Shown here: piece after piece, positions 1-11,110 of the stretch
Layout of the letters: each line of letters starts with the position of its first letter
How positions within the stretch are numbered: the stretch's first letter is position 1
Assembly: GCA_021851885.1 (NCBI GenBank)
Contig: JAJZBS010000007.1
Span: 1-56,758, forward strand
Direction of reading: 5' to 3'
From: Actinomycetes bacterium
Lineage (GTDB): Bacteria > Actinomycetota > Acidimicrobiia > Acidimicrobiales > JAMCQF01
Length of the DNA: 56,758 bases
Program-made: the position numbers and the translations under genes
The notes under the pieces: model-generated
What the model saw: the letters and a program-made list of their open reading frames with translations, nothing else
Told to the model about the DNA's origin: nothing
The model's database searches: none

Positions 1-159
1 GGCGCCTCTGGGGGGCTGCTCTTGCGGCGTGGCCGCAGCGCTCGCGCTCGGAGCCGGCCGTGAGTCCCCGATACGCGGCTTGCGCCGGTTGGCCGGCGGC
101 GCAACCCGCCCCTCAGGTGCGGCCGGTTCTCCCGGGCCTTCGATCCTCTGTTCCGACAT
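1..159 (-). CDS. Partial N-terminus of probable Rne/Rng family ribonuclease
   Basis: Minus-strand ATG at 159 reads MSEQRIEGPGEPAAPEGRVAPPANRRKPRIGD... with no stop to the window edge; position downstream of the TIGR03960/TIGR03936 pair is where rne/rng commonly lies in Actinobacteria. Only the low-complexity N-terminus is visible. Confidence 0.5.
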   Translation of the reverse strand, partial: MSEQRIEGPGEPAAPEGRVAPPANRRKPRIGDSRPAPSASAAATPQEQPPRGA

Positions 160-174
160 TCACGTCGTCCTCTC

Positions 175-933
175 TCATGACGCACGCCCCTGGGCGCGCG
201 GCGCGCCCGGCAGCGCGGCAGCCAGAGGCTCCCGGCGCACGCCGTCGCGCGTGATCCATTGGTGGGTGCGGCGACACCGCCGGAAGGCGGGTCGCACGCT
301 GAGAGGTCCTGCCTGGCGCAGGACCGTCTCGAGCTCGCCTGGCCGCACACCGCGCGGCTGGGTCGCGAGCTCGACAGAGATTGCCGCGGGCGCCACCGTG
401 GCTCCCGCCGGCGCCATCGCCTCCGAAGGGGCGAGGGTCAGCACCGCCGGGCGCAGGTCGTCGGTGCTCGTCCGGCCCTTGCGCTCGCGCTCGACAGGGA
501 GGGCCGGAGCCGCCAGGACCTCCGCACACAGCCCGGCGAGGGCATGCCGGTCCCACGACCCGTCGAGCTCGATCTCCCAGCTGCAGGACGTGACCGCCTC
601 CTGCAGGGAGGGCTCGCCCGGGTCGAGGCGTGCGACGCGGTCGACACCGAAGCCCTCGGGCAGCATGGCGCCAAGGCGCGGCGCCAGGCCGCCGACGTCG
701 CCAGCTGACCCTTCGAGCACAATGTCAAGGTACTCGGCGTCGGAGGCAGCGCCGGTCGGCAGCGCCAGACCGAAGCTGAGACGGGCGCGGGGCGTGAAGC
801 CTTCCGAGTAGGCCAGCGGTAGACCCGCACGGCGCAGCGCCCTCTCCCAGATGCGCGCGGCGTCGCGGTGGCTTGTCCAGACGACCTTGCCGTGCTTGGA
901 GTAGCGCAGCCGGAGGATCTCCCCCACCGTCAC
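175..933 (-). CDS. TIGR03936 family radical SAM-associated protein (DUF2344)
   Basis: LRLRYSKHGKVVWTSHRDAARIWERALRRAGLPLAYSEGFTPRARLSFGLALPTG; overlaps the upstream radical SAM gene. Confidence 0.9.
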   Translation of the reverse strand: MTVGEILRLRYSKHGKVVWTSHRDAARIWERALRRAGLPLAYSEGFTPRARLSFGLALPTGAASDAEYLDIVLEGSAGDVGGLAPRLGAMLPEGFGVDRVARLDPGEPSLQEAVTSCSWEIELDGSWDRHALAGLCAEVLAAPALPVERERKGRTSTDDLRPAVLTLAPSEAMAPAGATVAPAAISVELATQPRGVRPGELETVLRQAGPLSVRPAFRRCRRTHQWITRDGVRREPLAAALPGAPRAQGRAS

Positions 934-2924
934 GCCACCGATCTCGCAGGACCCTGTCCGGGCCCCGCCTCACGGGTGGGCCCGAGGCGAAGCGACACGG
1001 GCACTTCGCCGGCACGGCGCAGATCCTGGCCGGTCCCTTGGCTCCCGCCGGCAGGGGGCGTCGCCGACGCGACGACGTGCTCGACCCCGAAACCCGTACA
1101 GGCACCGCAGTCGTAGCACGGCGTCCACCGGCAGTCCTCGACCTGGCGGGCGCCGAGCGCGTCCTGCCAGTCGGACCAGAGGAAGTCCCGGTGCAGCCCG
1201 GCCGAGATATGGTCCCAGGCGAGCGGCTCGTCCTGGCCGCGTGGGCGGTGAACCACCTCGTCCAGGGTCAAACCCGCCGCGGCCAGCCCGTCCGTCCAAC
1301 GGTCGAGGTCGAAGTGCTCCGACCACTCCTGGAAGGTCCCGCCCGCCCTCCAGACGTGCTCGACGGCAGCACCGACCCGGCGGTCGCCGCGGCTGACGAT
1401 CCCCTCGGCGACCGACGCCGCCGGATCATGCCAGCGCAGGGACAGGCCGCGCACGCCCCGTGTCGCCGCGCGCAGGAGAGCGACCTTGCGCTCGAGCTCC
1501 GCAACGCTGTCTTGAGCGCACCACTGGAACGGCGTGTGCGCCTTCGGCACGAAGCCGCCCACCGATGCCGTCACCGTGACGTTGCGGTGGTAGCGCCTGC
1601 CCAGCGCGACGCAGCGCTCGGCCAGCTCCGCGATGCCAAGGACGTCTTCGTCCTCTTCGGTCGGCAGCCCGATGAGGAAGTAGAGCTTCACCCGGCGCCA
1701 CCCCTGGGAGAAGGCCGCCTCCACCGCTGCGTAGAGGTCCTCCTCGCGGATGAGCTTGTTGATGACCTGGCGCATCCGCCAGGTCCCTCCCTCGGGAGCA
1801 AAGGTCAGCCCCGTCCGCCGGACCTTCTGGATCTCGGCGGCGAGGCCGACCGTGAACGCGTCGACCCGCAACGACGGGAGGCTGACCGAGACTCGACCGC
1901 CGAGGGACGGGTCGTCGACGACGCCGGCGACGGCTTCTTCGATCCCCGAGAAGTCGGCGGTGGACAGTGACGTCAGGGCCACCTCGTCGTAGCCCGTACG
2001 GGCAAGCCCATCGGCGACCATCGTGCGCACCTGCTCGGCGGGGCGCTCGCGCACCGGGCGGGTGATCATGCCCGCCTGGCAGAACCGGCAGCCGCGCGTG
2101 CACCCCCGGAACACCTCGACGTTCAGGCGATCGTGGACAACCTCGGTGAGTGGGACGAGCTGGCGCTTCGGGTACGGCCAGGCCGCCAGGTCGCTAATCG
2201 TGCGTTTCTCCACCCGTTCGCAGGCGGTGCCGTCGACGGGGCGGATACCCGCCAGGCGCGCCCCGTCGTAGGCGGCCTCGTACAGCGACGGGACGTAGAC
2301 GCCCGGGATGCGGGCAAGGTCGCGGAGGAGAGCGACGCGATCGGAGCCGTTGCCGCTGTGGAGGGCCCCGGCGGCCTTGGCCTGTGCCACAGCAGCAGTC
2401 AGCTCACCGGCGACCTCCTCGCCGTCGCCGATCACGAAGCAGTCGACAAAGTCCGCCATCGGCTCCGGGTTGAAGGCACAGTGGCCTCCGGCGACCACGA
2501 GCGGGCCGACGCGCCGGTCACAGCTGCGCACCGGCAGCCCTGCGAGGTCGATGCAGTTCAAGACGTTCGTGTACGTCAGCTCGGCGGAGAGGTTGAAGGC
2601 GAGGACGTCGAACCCCCCCGCGGGCAGGTGCCCTTCAAGGGAGAACAGCGGCAGGCCGTGCTCCCGCATCAGGGCCTCCATGTCGACCCAGGGCGCATAG
2701 GCGCGCTCCGCCGCCGCGTCCGGCCGCTCGTTCAGGATCTCGTAGAGGATCTGCAGGCCCTGGTTGGGGAGCCCGATCTCGTAGACATCAGGATAGATGA
2801 GCAGCCATGAGACGACATCGGCTGCATGGACAGGCGTCTGGGCGCCATCCTCGCAACCGATGTAGCGGGCCGGCTTGGACACCCTGGCCAGGAGCGGTTC
2901 GATGCGCGGCCAAAGGGAAGTCAT
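930..2924 (-). CDS. TIGR03960 family B12-binding radical SAM protein
   Basis: FRGCTRGCRFCQAGMITRPVRER CxxxCxxC motif; partner of DUF2344 gene. Confidence 0.92.
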   Translation of the reverse strand: MTSLWPRIEPLLARVSKPARYIGCEDGAQTPVHAADVVSWLLIYPDVYEIGLPNQGLQILYEILNERPDAAAERAYAPWVDMEALMREHGLPLFSLEGHLPAGGFDVLAFNLSAELTYTNVLNCIDLAGLPVRSCDRRVGPLVVAGGHCAFNPEPMADFVDCFVIGDGEEVAGELTAAVAQAKAAGALHSGNGSDRVALLRDLARIPGVYVPSLYEAAYDGARLAGIRPVDGTACERVEKRTISDLAAWPYPKRQLVPLTEVVHDRLNVEVFRGCTRGCRFCQAGMITRPVRERPAEQVRTMVADGLARTGYDEVALTSLSTADFSGIEEAVAGVVDDPSLGGRVSVSLPSLRVDAFTVGLAAEIQKVRRTGLTFAPEGGTWRMRQVINKLIREEDLYAAVEAAFSQGWRRVKLYFLIGLPTEEDEDVLGIAELAERCVALGRRYHRNVTVTASVGGFVPKAHTPFQWCAQDSVAELERKVALLRAATRGVRGLSLRWHDPAASVAEGIVSRGDRRVGAAVEHVWRAGGTFQEWSEHFDLDRWTDGLAAAGLTLDEVVHRPRGQDEPLAWDHISAGLHRDFLWSDWQDALGARQVEDCRWTPCYDCGACTGFGVEHVVASATPPAGGSQGTGQDLRRAGEVPVSLRLGPTREAGPGQGPARSVA

Positions 2925-2939
2925 GGTCCGGTGGGCACT

Positions 2940-5126
2940 CTAGTGCCGCGACGGCGACCGGGAGGGCGATGCCGTGCCGACATGGGCGGGTCCGATGGGG
3001 TGGGCCACGAGGTAGTCCATGACCTTGCGCGCGACCGGAGCGGCTCCCGAGGTCCCATAGCCCCCCTGCTCGATGACGACGGCGACGACGTACTGCGGAT
3101 CGGTCGTCGGGCCGAAGACGACGAACAGGGCAGTCGGCTCCTGGCCGTGGTGCGCCGTCGTCGTCGCGGTGCCCGTCTTGCCGGCCAGGGGGAACGCCGA
3201 GAAGTTGAACCCTTGGAAGGGGTAGTACGCGGTACCCATCGGGCTCTGGACCGCCCCTTCGAAGCCGGCCAGCATCGGGCCGCGCGTGCTCGCCGGCAGG
3301 TTGACGTGGCCGGCGACGACCGGAGCGAACGTCTGGACCACTCGGCCGTTGGGCTGGCGGACGCCGGCCGCTATCTGGGGCTGAAAGCGCGTGCCACCGT
3401 TGGCGAACGTCGCGTAGGCGTTGGCAAGCTGCAGCGGGGTGATGAGCGTCTCGCCCTGGCCGAAGGCGAGCTCGACGTCGTCGCCGATGTACCAGCCCGC
3501 GTTCGGGAACGCCTTCGGTGCTACCTGGTGCTGTGCGAGACGCAGCGCCGGGCTGTCCACCTGGCCCTTGGCCTCGCCGGGCAGGGCAATCCCGCTGACC
3601 TCGCCGAGACCGTAGGCGTTTGCCGTGTTCTGGATCGGGGTCTGGCCGTAGGTGCTCGGGGCGATCCCGAAGCGGAAGCCGAGCGTGTAGAAGAAGACGT
3701 CGTCGGAGGCCGTGAGCGCGGTGACGATGTTGATCTCACCGAGCGCCTCATGCCCGGCGTTGTGGAAGCTGCACGCCCCGGCGGCCGTGTTGCAGTTGGG
3801 GACGGTGAAGACGCCTGTGTCGTTGATGTAGGTATTCGGCGTGACCAGGCCCGAGTCGAGCGCGGCGGTGGCCGTCGCGATCTTGAACGTCGACCCTGGC
3901 GTGTACTCACCGGCGATCGCCCGGTTGAGGAGCGGGTGGTGCGCCGACGGGGCCGTGAGCGCGTTGTAGGCCGACGACGAGATCCCGCCGACCCACAACG
4001 ACGGGTTGTAGGTCGGGAAGGAGGCCATGGCGAGGACCTGCCCGTTCTGGGGGTCGAGGACGACGGCCGCCCCGCCGGGTGCGGCCGGCACCAGGCCGGT
4101 CGAGGCGTCGACCGAGTTGCGCAGCGCGCTGATCTCGGATGCCAGCTGCTGCTCCACGTACTTCTGGAGGCTCAAGTCGATGCTGAGCACGACATCGTTT
4201 CCGGGCTTCGGCGCCGTCGTGTGCGCCACACCGACCACCTGTCCCACGGCGTTCACCTCGAGCTCCTCGGCCCCGGGGGTGCCGCGCAGCCACTGCTGGT
4301 AGGTGGCTTCGACCCCGGACTGTCCGACGACATCGCCGGCCTGGTAGCCCTTGTAGGCCGGCGATGTGAGCTCCTGTTGGGTGATCTGGTCGATGTAGCC
4401 GAGGACCTGCGCTGCGGTGTTGCCCTGGGGGTACGTGCGGATCGAGGTCAGCTTGGCCGCGACGCCGGGGAACTCACCGGCGTGCTGGCGGATGTAGATG
4501 ACGGCCGACAGGGGCGCGTTGATCATGATGGGGACGGGCTCGTAGAGGCTGTAGCGGGAGTCGGCGAGCGTCGCGGAGATCTGCTTTGCGTCGATCCCGA
4601 GCAGGGCGGCCAGGCGTCCGACCACCTGCGGGTGACCGTGGGCCCCCAGGCGGCTCAAGGTGATCTCCTCGGCTGTCGTGTTGCCCGCGAGGACCTGCCC
4701 GTTGCGGGCGAGGATCTCTCCGCGCAGCGGCTGGGTCACAACCGTGCGGATGCTGTTGCTGAGCACCGCCTTCTTGTAGACGGCCGCGTTCAGGACCTGA
4801 AGGTCCCACAAACGCAGGAAGAGCATGGCGAACAGCACGACGAGGACTCCCCCCGTCACCCGCAGGCGCAGCTTCGGTCTGTAGCGGGTCGGGCGCGCGA
4901 CACCTGCGCCGACCGCCGACTTGACCCCGGCGACGACCCGCGCCGGCTTGGGGGTCCGAAAGCGCGGTGCGCCACCCTTGCGTGCTTGACGGGCCGCGTT
5001 CCGCAGGCGGGCACCGCGCCCTGCGGATGCACCACCCGGTGCGCGCAGCGGCCGGAAGATCGTCCTGCGGGGGCTCACCGCGCCGTCCTCACGCTCCGGT
5101 CCTCTCCCGGGCGGTGTGCCGCCCAT
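2940..5126 (-). CDS. mrdA: Penicillin-binding protein 2 (true start may be GTG near 5078)
   Basis: N-terminal TM, dimerization domain, transpeptidase motifs STFK (GEYTPGSTFKIA) and KTGT (AGKTGTATT); next to mreD. Confidence 0.93.
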   Translation of the reverse strand: MGGTPPGRGPEREDGAVSPRRTIFRPLRAPGGASAGRGARLRNAARQARKGGAPRFRTPKPARVVAGVKSAVGAGVARPTRYRPKLRLRVTGGVLVVLFAMLFLRLWDLQVLNAAVYKKAVLSNSIRTVVTQPLRGEILARNGQVLAGNTTAEEITLSRLGAHGHPQVVGRLAALLGIDAKQISATLADSRYSLYEPVPIMINAPLSAVIYIRQHAGEFPGVAAKLTSIRTYPQGNTAAQVLGYIDQITQQELTSPAYKGYQAGDVVGQSGVEATYQQWLRGTPGAEELEVNAVGQVVGVAHTTAPKPGNDVVLSIDLSLQKYVEQQLASEISALRNSVDASTGLVPAAPGGAAVVLDPQNGQVLAMASFPTYNPSLWVGGISSSAYNALTAPSAHHPLLNRAIAGEYTPGSTFKIATATAALDSGLVTPNTYINDTGVFTVPNCNTAAGACSFHNAGHEALGEINIVTALTASDDVFFYTLGFRFGIAPSTYGQTPIQNTANAYGLGEVSGIALPGEAKGQVDSPALRLAQHQVAPKAFPNAGWYIGDDVELAFGQGETLITPLQLANAYATFANGGTRFQPQIAAGVRQPNGRVVQTFAPVVAGHVNLPASTRGPMLAGFEGAVQSPMGTAYYPFQGFNFSAFPLAGKTGTATTTAHHGQEPTALFVVFGPTTDPQYVVAVVIEQGGYGTSGAAPVARKVMDYLVAHPIGPAHVGTASPSRSPSRH

Positions 5127-5724
5127 AGCCGCCTGAGCGGGTCCGCAGCGTCGTCGTCTTCGTGCGGACCGTCGCCGCGGCGGGCGTGCCGCTCCGATCG
5201 ACCGGCGAAGGCGGGGCGGGATGCCCGTAGGCCCATGCGGTCACGCGTATTGCCGGCACGGCGAGTGCGCCGTTGACCGCGGCGACGACGACCACGACCA
5301 GAGCGAGGTGGACGTGCCCGGCGAGGGGCTGGTCGAGAAGCGATCCAATCCCTCCAAACGCCAGCTCCGCGACAGCGCTGGCGACGAGGGCGACAGACGG
5401 CGGCACCCACCAGGCAGAAGTCAGGCCGCTGCTCCGCAGGGAGCCGACCCCATAGCCGACCAGGGTGAAGACGAGCGCCGACAGCCCGAACGGCGTCGGG
5501 AGGACGGCGTCGGCGAGCAGTCCGACGACAAAGCCGGCGACCGCCCCCCGCTCGGCGCCGGCGACGAAACCGCAGGCGATCACGAACAGCACCATGACAT
5601 CCGGGTGCGCGCCGCGCACCCGGATGCCGTCGAGGACGGTCTCTTGTAGCGTCAGCGCCGTCACTGCGACCAAGACGAGGCGGACGGGCTTCACTGCCGC
5701 CCCGCCTCCCCGCAGCAGTCGCAT
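5089..5724 (-). CDS. mreD: Rod shape-determining protein MreD
   Basis: Small multi-TM protein between mreC and mrdA; start chosen at MRLLRGGGAAVKPVRLVLVA. Confidence 0.85.
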   Translation of the reverse strand: MRLLRGGGAAVKPVRLVLVAVTALTLQETVLDGIRVRGAHPDVMVLFVIACGFVAGAERGAVAGFVVGLLADAVLPTPFGLSALVFTLVGYGVGSLRSSGLTSAWWVPPSVALVASAVAELAFGGIGSLLDQPLAGHVHLALVVVVVAAVNGALAVPAIRVTAWAYGHPAPPSPVDRSGTPAAATVRTKTTTLRTRSGGYGRHTARERTGA

Positions 5725-5752
5725 GGGCGACCGGGCTGTGCGCGGCCTCGTC

Positions 5753-6595
5753 TCACGGGGTGGGTTCCCAGACGAGCACGGTGACGTACTGCAGTTGCGA
5801 CATGTCAACGGAGGGGCGCACCGTCACGGACTCCTGGAGCGATCCGGGACTGTTGTGTGCCGAGGAGACCGTACCGACCGGAAGGTCGGGAGGGAAGAGC
5901 GCCCCCTGCAGCCCACTGGTCACGACAGGGCTCCCCCGCCGCAGCTTCGTGCCCGGCTGGATGTACTGGAGCCGGAGCGGCTGCCCGTTCCCCTCACCCG
6001 TCGCAAGTGCCGTGACCCCCGACGATCCCTTGCCGACGTCGACCGCGACCTCGGATCGCGGGTCGGTGACGACGAGGACGGTCGACCGGGTCGAGGTTGC
6101 CTGGATCACCCGACCGAGCAGTCCCGCCGACGAGATCACCGGCTCCCCGACGTCGACCCCGGAGCTCGTCCCCTTGTCCAGCTCCACCGTCAGCTCGAAG
6201 TTGGACGGCCCGACGTCGATCACCTCGGCCGGGATCTCCGGGAGCGAGCCAACCCAGGGGAGTTGCGCCGCCTTCAGGATCTGCTGGACCTTCTTCTGAG
6301 CCGCGGCAACCTCGGACGCTTTGCGGCGAAGGGCTCCGTTCTCCTCACGTAGCTTGGCGTTCTCCTGGACGACGCTCCCATAGTGGAATGCACCGGCGAC
6401 GAAGTTTCCAAACGGGTGGAGGATGGCGTCGACGCCCGACTGGATCGGAGAGAAGACGTCGTGCACGAGCGAACGCACGCCGCCGCTGACACCGTGCAGA
6501 TCCCCCCTGTAGTCAAGCGTGACGATCGTGACGGAGAGGAGAACCAGGACGAGAAGCGTAAAACGCGGACGGCGCGATCGGCGCTTGGTGGCCAC
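5753..6595 (-). CDS. mreC: Rod shape-determining protein MreC
   Basis: N-terminal TM, coiled coil (ENAKLREENGALRRKASEVA), MreC beta domain; follows mreB. Confidence 0.93.
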   Translation of the reverse strand: MATKRRSRRPRFTLLVLVLLSVTIVTLDYRGDLHGVSGGVRSLVHDVFSPIQSGVDAILHPFGNFVAGAFHYGSVVQENAKLREENGALRRKASEVAAAQKKVQQILKAAQLPWVGSLPEIPAEVIDVGPSNFELTVELDKGTSSGVDVGEPVISSAGLLGRVIQATSTRSTVLVVTDPRSEVAVDVGKGSSGVTALATGEGNGQPLRLQYIQPGTKLRRGSPVVTSGLQGALFPPDLPVGTVSSAHNSPGSLQESVTVRPSVDMSQLQYVTVLVWEPTP

Positions 6596-6643
6596 CGGCT
6601 GTCGCCCGTGCCGCGTCAGGTGACCGGTGCCATCAGGGCACGA

Positions 6644-7684
6644 TCAGCGCGGATTCGCCGAGATCAGCACCTGCTTCAGCGCGTCGAACTCCTCGAGGCA
6701 CTGGCCACTGCCGATCGCGACGCAGTTCAGCGGGTCGCGGGCGACGATGATCGGCATACCGGTCTCGGCCTGGAGTCGTGCATCGAGCCCGTGCAGCAGC
6801 GCCCCTCCACCCGTCAGCACGATCCCTTGTTCCATGATGTCGGCGGCAAGCTCGGGCGGCGTCTTGTCCAGCGTGATCTTCACGGCGTCGACGATGGCGT
6901 TCACGGGCTCTTCCACCGCCTTGCGGATCTCGTCGGTCGTCGTCACGACGGTCTTGGGGAGGCCCGTGATCAGGTCACGACCGCGGATCTCGGCGTGAAG
7001 CTCCTCCTCGAGGGGCCACGCCGATCCCAGTGCGATCTTGATCTCTTCGGCCGTTCTCTCCCCCAGCGCGAGGCTGTACTCCTTCTTGATGAATGTGATG
7101 ATCGCATCGTCCAGCTCGTCGCCCCCGATCCGGACGGACTGGCTCGTCACGATCCCGCCGAGGGAGATGACTGCAACCTCGGTCGTCCCGCCCCCGATGT
7201 CGACCACCATGTTGCCGGTCGGCTCGTGGATGGGAAGGCCGGCACCGATGGCCGCCGCCATGGGCTCTTCGATGATGTACGCAGGCTTGCGTGCCCCTGC
7301 GAACTCCGCAGCCTCCTGCACTGCACGCTGCTCGACGCCGGTGATGCCGGAGGGAACGCAGATCACCATGCGCGGCTTGGCGAACCGGCGCTGGTGGACC
7401 CGGTGGATGAAGTAGCGGAGCATCTTCTCGCAGATCTCGAAGTCGGCGATGACGCCGTCCTTCAGGGGTCGGATCGCCTGGATATAGCCCGGCGTCCGGC
7501 CGATCATCCGCTTGGCTTCGACGCCGACGGCCAAGGGCCGGCCCGTTCTCGTGTCGACGGCAACGACCGAGGGCTCGTTGAGGATGATGCCCCGGCCGCG
7601 CACGTAGACCAGCGTGTTCGCCGTCCCAAGGTCGACGGCCATGTCGCGGCCGAATAGCGAGAAATGCGAATCGGGCACGGCCAT
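6644..7684 (-). CDS. mreB: Rod shape-determining protein MreB
   Basis: Actin-like: [44 protein letters not shown]. Confidence 0.98.
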   Translation of the reverse strand: MAVPDSHFSLFGRDMAVDLGTANTLVYVRGRGIILNEPSVVAVDTRTGRPLAVGVEAKRMIGRTPGYIQAIRPLKDGVIADFEICEKMLRYFIHRVHQRRFAKPRMVICVPSGITGVEQRAVQEAAEFAGARKPAYIIEEPMAAAIGAGLPIHEPTGNMVVDIGGGTTEVAVISLGGIVTSQSVRIGGDELDDAIITFIKKEYSLALGERTAEEIKIALGSAWPLEEELHAEIRGRDLITGLPKTVVTTTDEIRKAVEEPVNAIVDAVKITLDKTPPELAADIMEQGIVLTGGGALLHGLDARLQAETGMPIIVARDPLNCVAIGSGQCLEEFDALKQVLISANPR

Positions 7685-7917
7685 CGTTCCTAGGCTCCCC
7701 TCTCAAGGTCTATCAAGGCGGTCTGCGGCTGAACGCGGTGTCGAAGCGTCGGCCCTCTGCTCTGCCGCAGGCTCCCGCGGCCGCCTCTCCACGGCATCCG
7801 CCACGGCATCCGGCAATGGGCTGACGCCCAGCGTAGGGGACAAGAGCGCTGCGCGACAAGGGCGGCTCCGGGAAAACCTCAGAATTTCCCAGGTCGGCAG
7901 GCCCCCCCCGGGCACAC

Positions 7918-7956
7918 AGGCTCTCCCGGGAGGCTCTCCCGGGAGGCTCTCCCGGG
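7918..7956. repeat. Three perfect tandem copies of 13-nt AGGCTCTCCCGGG
   Basis: Direct read aggctctcccggg x3; each junction gives the palindrome CTCCCGGGAG. Confidence 0.95.
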
Positions 7957-7994
7957 CGCCGGGTGCCCCTGGCGTCAGGATGGCACGAAGGGCT

Positions 7995-8423
7995 TCAGGA
8001 GGACAGGTCCGGGAAGAAGAGTGCGATCTCCCGGTGGGCGGATTCGGCCGAGTCGGAGCCGTGAACCAGGTTCTCCGTGAGGTTGACGGCCAAGTCCCCA
8101 CGGATGGTCCCGGGGGCCGCGGCGAGCGGGTTGGTCGCCCCCATCATGCCCCGCACCACCTTCCACGTGTCAGCCGGTCCCTCGACCACGGCGACGATGG
8201 CCGGCGAGCGCGTGATGAAGGCGACAAGGTCCGCAAAGAAGGGCTTGTCACGATGCTCCGCGTAGTGCGTCTCTGCGAGGCCGGCATCGATCGAGCGCAG
8301 GTCGGCGGCCGCGAGGCGCAGACCCTTGCGCTCGATCCGGCCGATGATCTCCCCCGCCAGGCCGCGCTCGACAGCATCTGGCTTCACGATGACGAGAGTC
8401 CTGTCCATAAGAGACGTCGACAT
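7995..8423 (-). CDS. ndk: Nucleoside diphosphate kinase
   Basis: [35 protein letters not shown]...; conserved [13 protein letters not shown] and [13 protein letters not shown]. Confidence 0.96.
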   Translation of the reverse strand: MSTSLMDRTLVIVKPDAVERGLAGEIIGRIERKGLRLAAADLRSIDAGLAETHYAEHRDKPFFADLVAFITRSPAIVAVVEGPADTWKVVRGMMGATNPLAAAPGTIRGDLAVNLTENLVHGSDSAESAHREIALFFPDLSS

Positions 8424-9760
8424 TACCCCAAGGAGCGCGCGAAAAGGGATTCCCTCGCCTGGGCGACGACGTAGAGAGAGCCGCTCACAAAGACGGCACC
8501 GTCGACCCCCGCCTGAGCGACGGCGTGGGCCACGGCCTCGGAGGGATCTTCGACGACCGTGGCCGTCAAGCCTCGCCGCCGGGCGGCCGCGGCGACAGCC
8601 GCAGCCGGCATGGCGCGGGGCGAATCGGGGGTGCACGCGACGACGCCGGCGACGAGGTCCTCGCCGAACCCGGCCAAAATCGCGTCCGGCTCCCTTCCGG
8701 TCAGCATGCCGACGACCGCAACCACCCGACGCTCGCGCCCGGCGACGCCAAGGGAGAAGTCTTCAGCCAGGGAGGCGACTGCCGCGGCGAACCCGGCGAC
8801 ATTGTGCGCACCGTCGAGGATGCACAAGGGCCGGCGCCCGACGATCTCCATGCGACCGGGGACGGTCACCCCGGCAAGGGCCTCCTCGACGACGTCCTGC
8901 GCAATGGCACGCCCGAAGAACGCTTCCGCCGCGGCAATGGCGCATGCGGCGTTGTCGCCCTGGTGACGGCCGTGGAGCGGGAGGAAGATCCCCTCATAGC
9001 TGGCTTGGGGGGTGAAGATGTCGACAAGTCGGCCGCCGTGGGCGACGTGGGCGGCGCTGCACCCGAAGTCACGCCCGCGCTCCATGCTCCCCGAGGGCTC
9101 AGCCGCCCGGAAGATCACCGCAAGGTCCGGGTCCACCTCCCCGAGGACGAGCATGCTGGAGGCCGAGATGATCCCGGCCTTCTCGCGGGCGATGTCGGCA
9201 CGGGTCGGCCCGAGAACCTCGACGTGGTCTAGCTCGACGTTCGTGACGACGGCGACCTGGGCATCGGCGACGTTCGTGGCATCCCAACGGCCGCCCATGC
9301 CGACTTCGACCACCGCGGCCGACACCGCACGATCGGCAAACCAGCGATACGCGGCGGCTGTGAGGATCTCGAACCAGGTCGGGCGGTCTTCCAGCATGTC
9401 CGTGAGGTCCCGGATTGCCTCCAGGATCTCGACGAGCTCTTCGTCATCGATGGGTTCGCCATCGTAGGAGATACGTTCGTTGACGGCGCCGAGGTGCGGG
9501 CTCGCATACGTGCCGACGCTGAGACCTTGAGCCATGAACAGCGCCGTGAGGATGCGCGCCGTCGACCCCTTCCCATTCGTTCCCGTGATCAGGACGACGG
9601 GACAGGCGTTCTGCGGGTCGCCCATGAGCCCGACGAGGGCCCGGATGCGCTCCAGATTGGGTTCGCCGAAACGATCCGCATCCGCGGCTTCCCTGTTCAC
9701 GTGGCTGTCAAGCCACGCCATGACCTCGGCCCTGCGCGGTGCAAGGTCGTCGTCGTGCAC
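8423..9760 (-). CDS. folC: Bifunctional folylpolyglutamate synthase/dihydrofolate synthase (start uncertain; ORF open to 9922)
   Basis: [22 protein letters not shown]-loop; stop overlaps ndk start (TAATG). Confidence 0.92.
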   Translation of the reverse strand: MHDDDLAPRRAEVMAWLDSHVNREAADADRFGEPNLERIRALVGLMGDPQNACPVVLITGTNGKGSTARILTALFMAQGLSVGTYASPHLGAVNERISYDGEPIDDEELVEILEAIRDLTDMLEDRPTWFEILTAAAYRWFADRAVSAAVVEVGMGGRWDATNVADAQVAVVTNVELDHVEVLGPTRADIAREKAGIISASSMLVLGEVDPDLAVIFRAAEPSGSMERGRDFGCSAAHVAHGGRLVDIFTPQASYEGIFLPLHGRHQGDNAACAIAAAEAFFGRAIAQDVVEEALAGVTVPGRMEIVGRRPLCILDGAHNVAGFAAAVASLAEDFSLGVAGRERRVVAVVGMLTGREPDAILAGFGEDLVAGVVACTPDSPRAMPAAAVAAAARRRGLTATVVEDPSEAVAHAVAQAGVDGAVFVSGSLYVVAQARESLFARSLG

Positions 9761-9822
9761 GCCGCTGCGCTCCCCACCGGCCCCCCCGGGGCCGCGCTGT
9801 GACGCCAACCGATCTGCAGGGA

Positions 9823-11094
9823 TCAGGATGCCGCCCGTTTGGGGCGTGTGCTCTTCGGGGTCTCGGCGGGAACGAGGGTCGGGTGGACCCGGTCCAGGAC
9901 GACAGAACGGTCGACGACGCACTTGCCGACGTCGCTGCGCCCAGGGATGTCGTACATCGGATCGAGCAGGATCTCCTCGAGGATGGCGCGCAGCCCCCTG
10001 GCTCCCGTGCCCCGGCGCAGCGCCTGCTCGGCGACCGCCTCGAGGGCGTCGTCGGTCATTTCGAGCTCGACACCGTCGAGCTCGAACACCCGCCGGTACT
10101 GGCGAACCAGCGCGTTCTTCGGCTCGACAAGGATCCGGACAAGGGCTTCCTTGTCGAGGCTCGACACAGCGCCGATGACGGGGAGCCGCCCGATGAACTC
10201 GGGGATGAGGCCGAACTTCAAGAGGTCCTCAGGGAGGACCTGGCTGAGAAGCATGCCCTCGTTGTGCTCTTTCTTGCGGCGGGTCTCCGACCGGAACCCG
10301 ATGCCCGTGCGCCCGACGCGCGACTCGATGATCGTGTCCAGGCCGGCGAAGGCGCCCCCGCAGATGAACAGGACATTGGTCGTGTCGATCTGGATGAACT
10401 CCTGATGGGGGTGCTTGCGGCCACCTTGGGGAGGGACCGAGGCGGTCGTTCCCTCCAGGATCTTGAGGAGCGCTTGCTGGACACCTTCCCCTGAGACGTC
10501 ACGGGTGATCGATGGGTTCTCGCTCTTGCGGGCGATCTTGTCGATCTCGTCGATGTAGATGATCCCGGTCTCGGCCCGCTTGACGTCGTAGTCGGCGGCC
10601 TGGATCAGCTTGAGGAGGATGTTCTCGACGTCTTCGCCAACGTAACCCGCTTCGGTCAATGCCGTCGCGTCGGCGATGGCAAAGGGGACGTTCAGCATGC
10701 GCGCGAGCGTCTGCGCGAGCAGCGTCTTGCCGCAACCGGTCGGGCCGAGCAGCAGGATGTTGGACTTGGCCAGCTCGACTTCGCCCTCGTGGGGAACGCC
10801 GGCCTGGACTCGCTTGTAGTGGTTGTAGACCGCGACGGACAGGATCTTCTTGGCGTGGTCTTGGCCGACGACGTAGTCGTTGAGGAACTCGAAGATCTCG
10901 CGCGGCTTCGGCAGGTCCTCGAAGCGGAGGTCACTCGACTCGGAGAGCTCCTCTTCGATGATGTCGTTGCACAGCTCGATGCACTCGTCGCAGATGTAGA
11001 CACCCGGTCCGGCGATCAGCTTCTTGACCTGTTTCTGGGACTTGCCGCAGAAGCTGCATTTGACGAGGTCCCCCCCGTCGCCAAACTTGGCCAC
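9823..11094 (-). CDS. clpX: ATP-dependent Clp protease ATP-binding subunit ClpX
   Basis: N-terminal zinc finger [48 protein letters not shown]. Confidence 0.98.
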   Translation of the reverse strand: MAKFGDGGDLVKCSFCGKSQKQVKKLIAGPGVYICDECIELCNDIIEEELSESSDLRFEDLPKPREIFEFLNDYVVGQDHAKKILSVAVYNHYKRVQAGVPHEGEVELAKSNILLLGPTGCGKTLLAQTLARMLNVPFAIADATALTEAGYVGEDVENILLKLIQAADYDVKRAETGIIYIDEIDKIARKSENPSITRDVSGEGVQQALLKILEGTTASVPPQGGRKHPHQEFIQIDTTNVLFICGGAFAGLDTIIESRVGRTGIGFRSETRRKKEHNEGMLLSQVLPEDLLKFGLIPEFIGRLPVIGAVSSLDKEALVRILVEPKNALVRQYRRVFELDGVELEMTDDALEAVAEQALRRGTGARGLRAILEEILLDPMYDIPGRSDVGKCVVDRSVVLDRVHPTLVPAETPKSTRPKRAAS

Positions 11095-11110
11095 CCCGTC
11101 CTCCTTGCCG

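Noticed and set aside
2826-5276. 816-aa plus-strand ORF opposite mrdA
   Set aside because: Antisense shadow of a confidently identified PBP2
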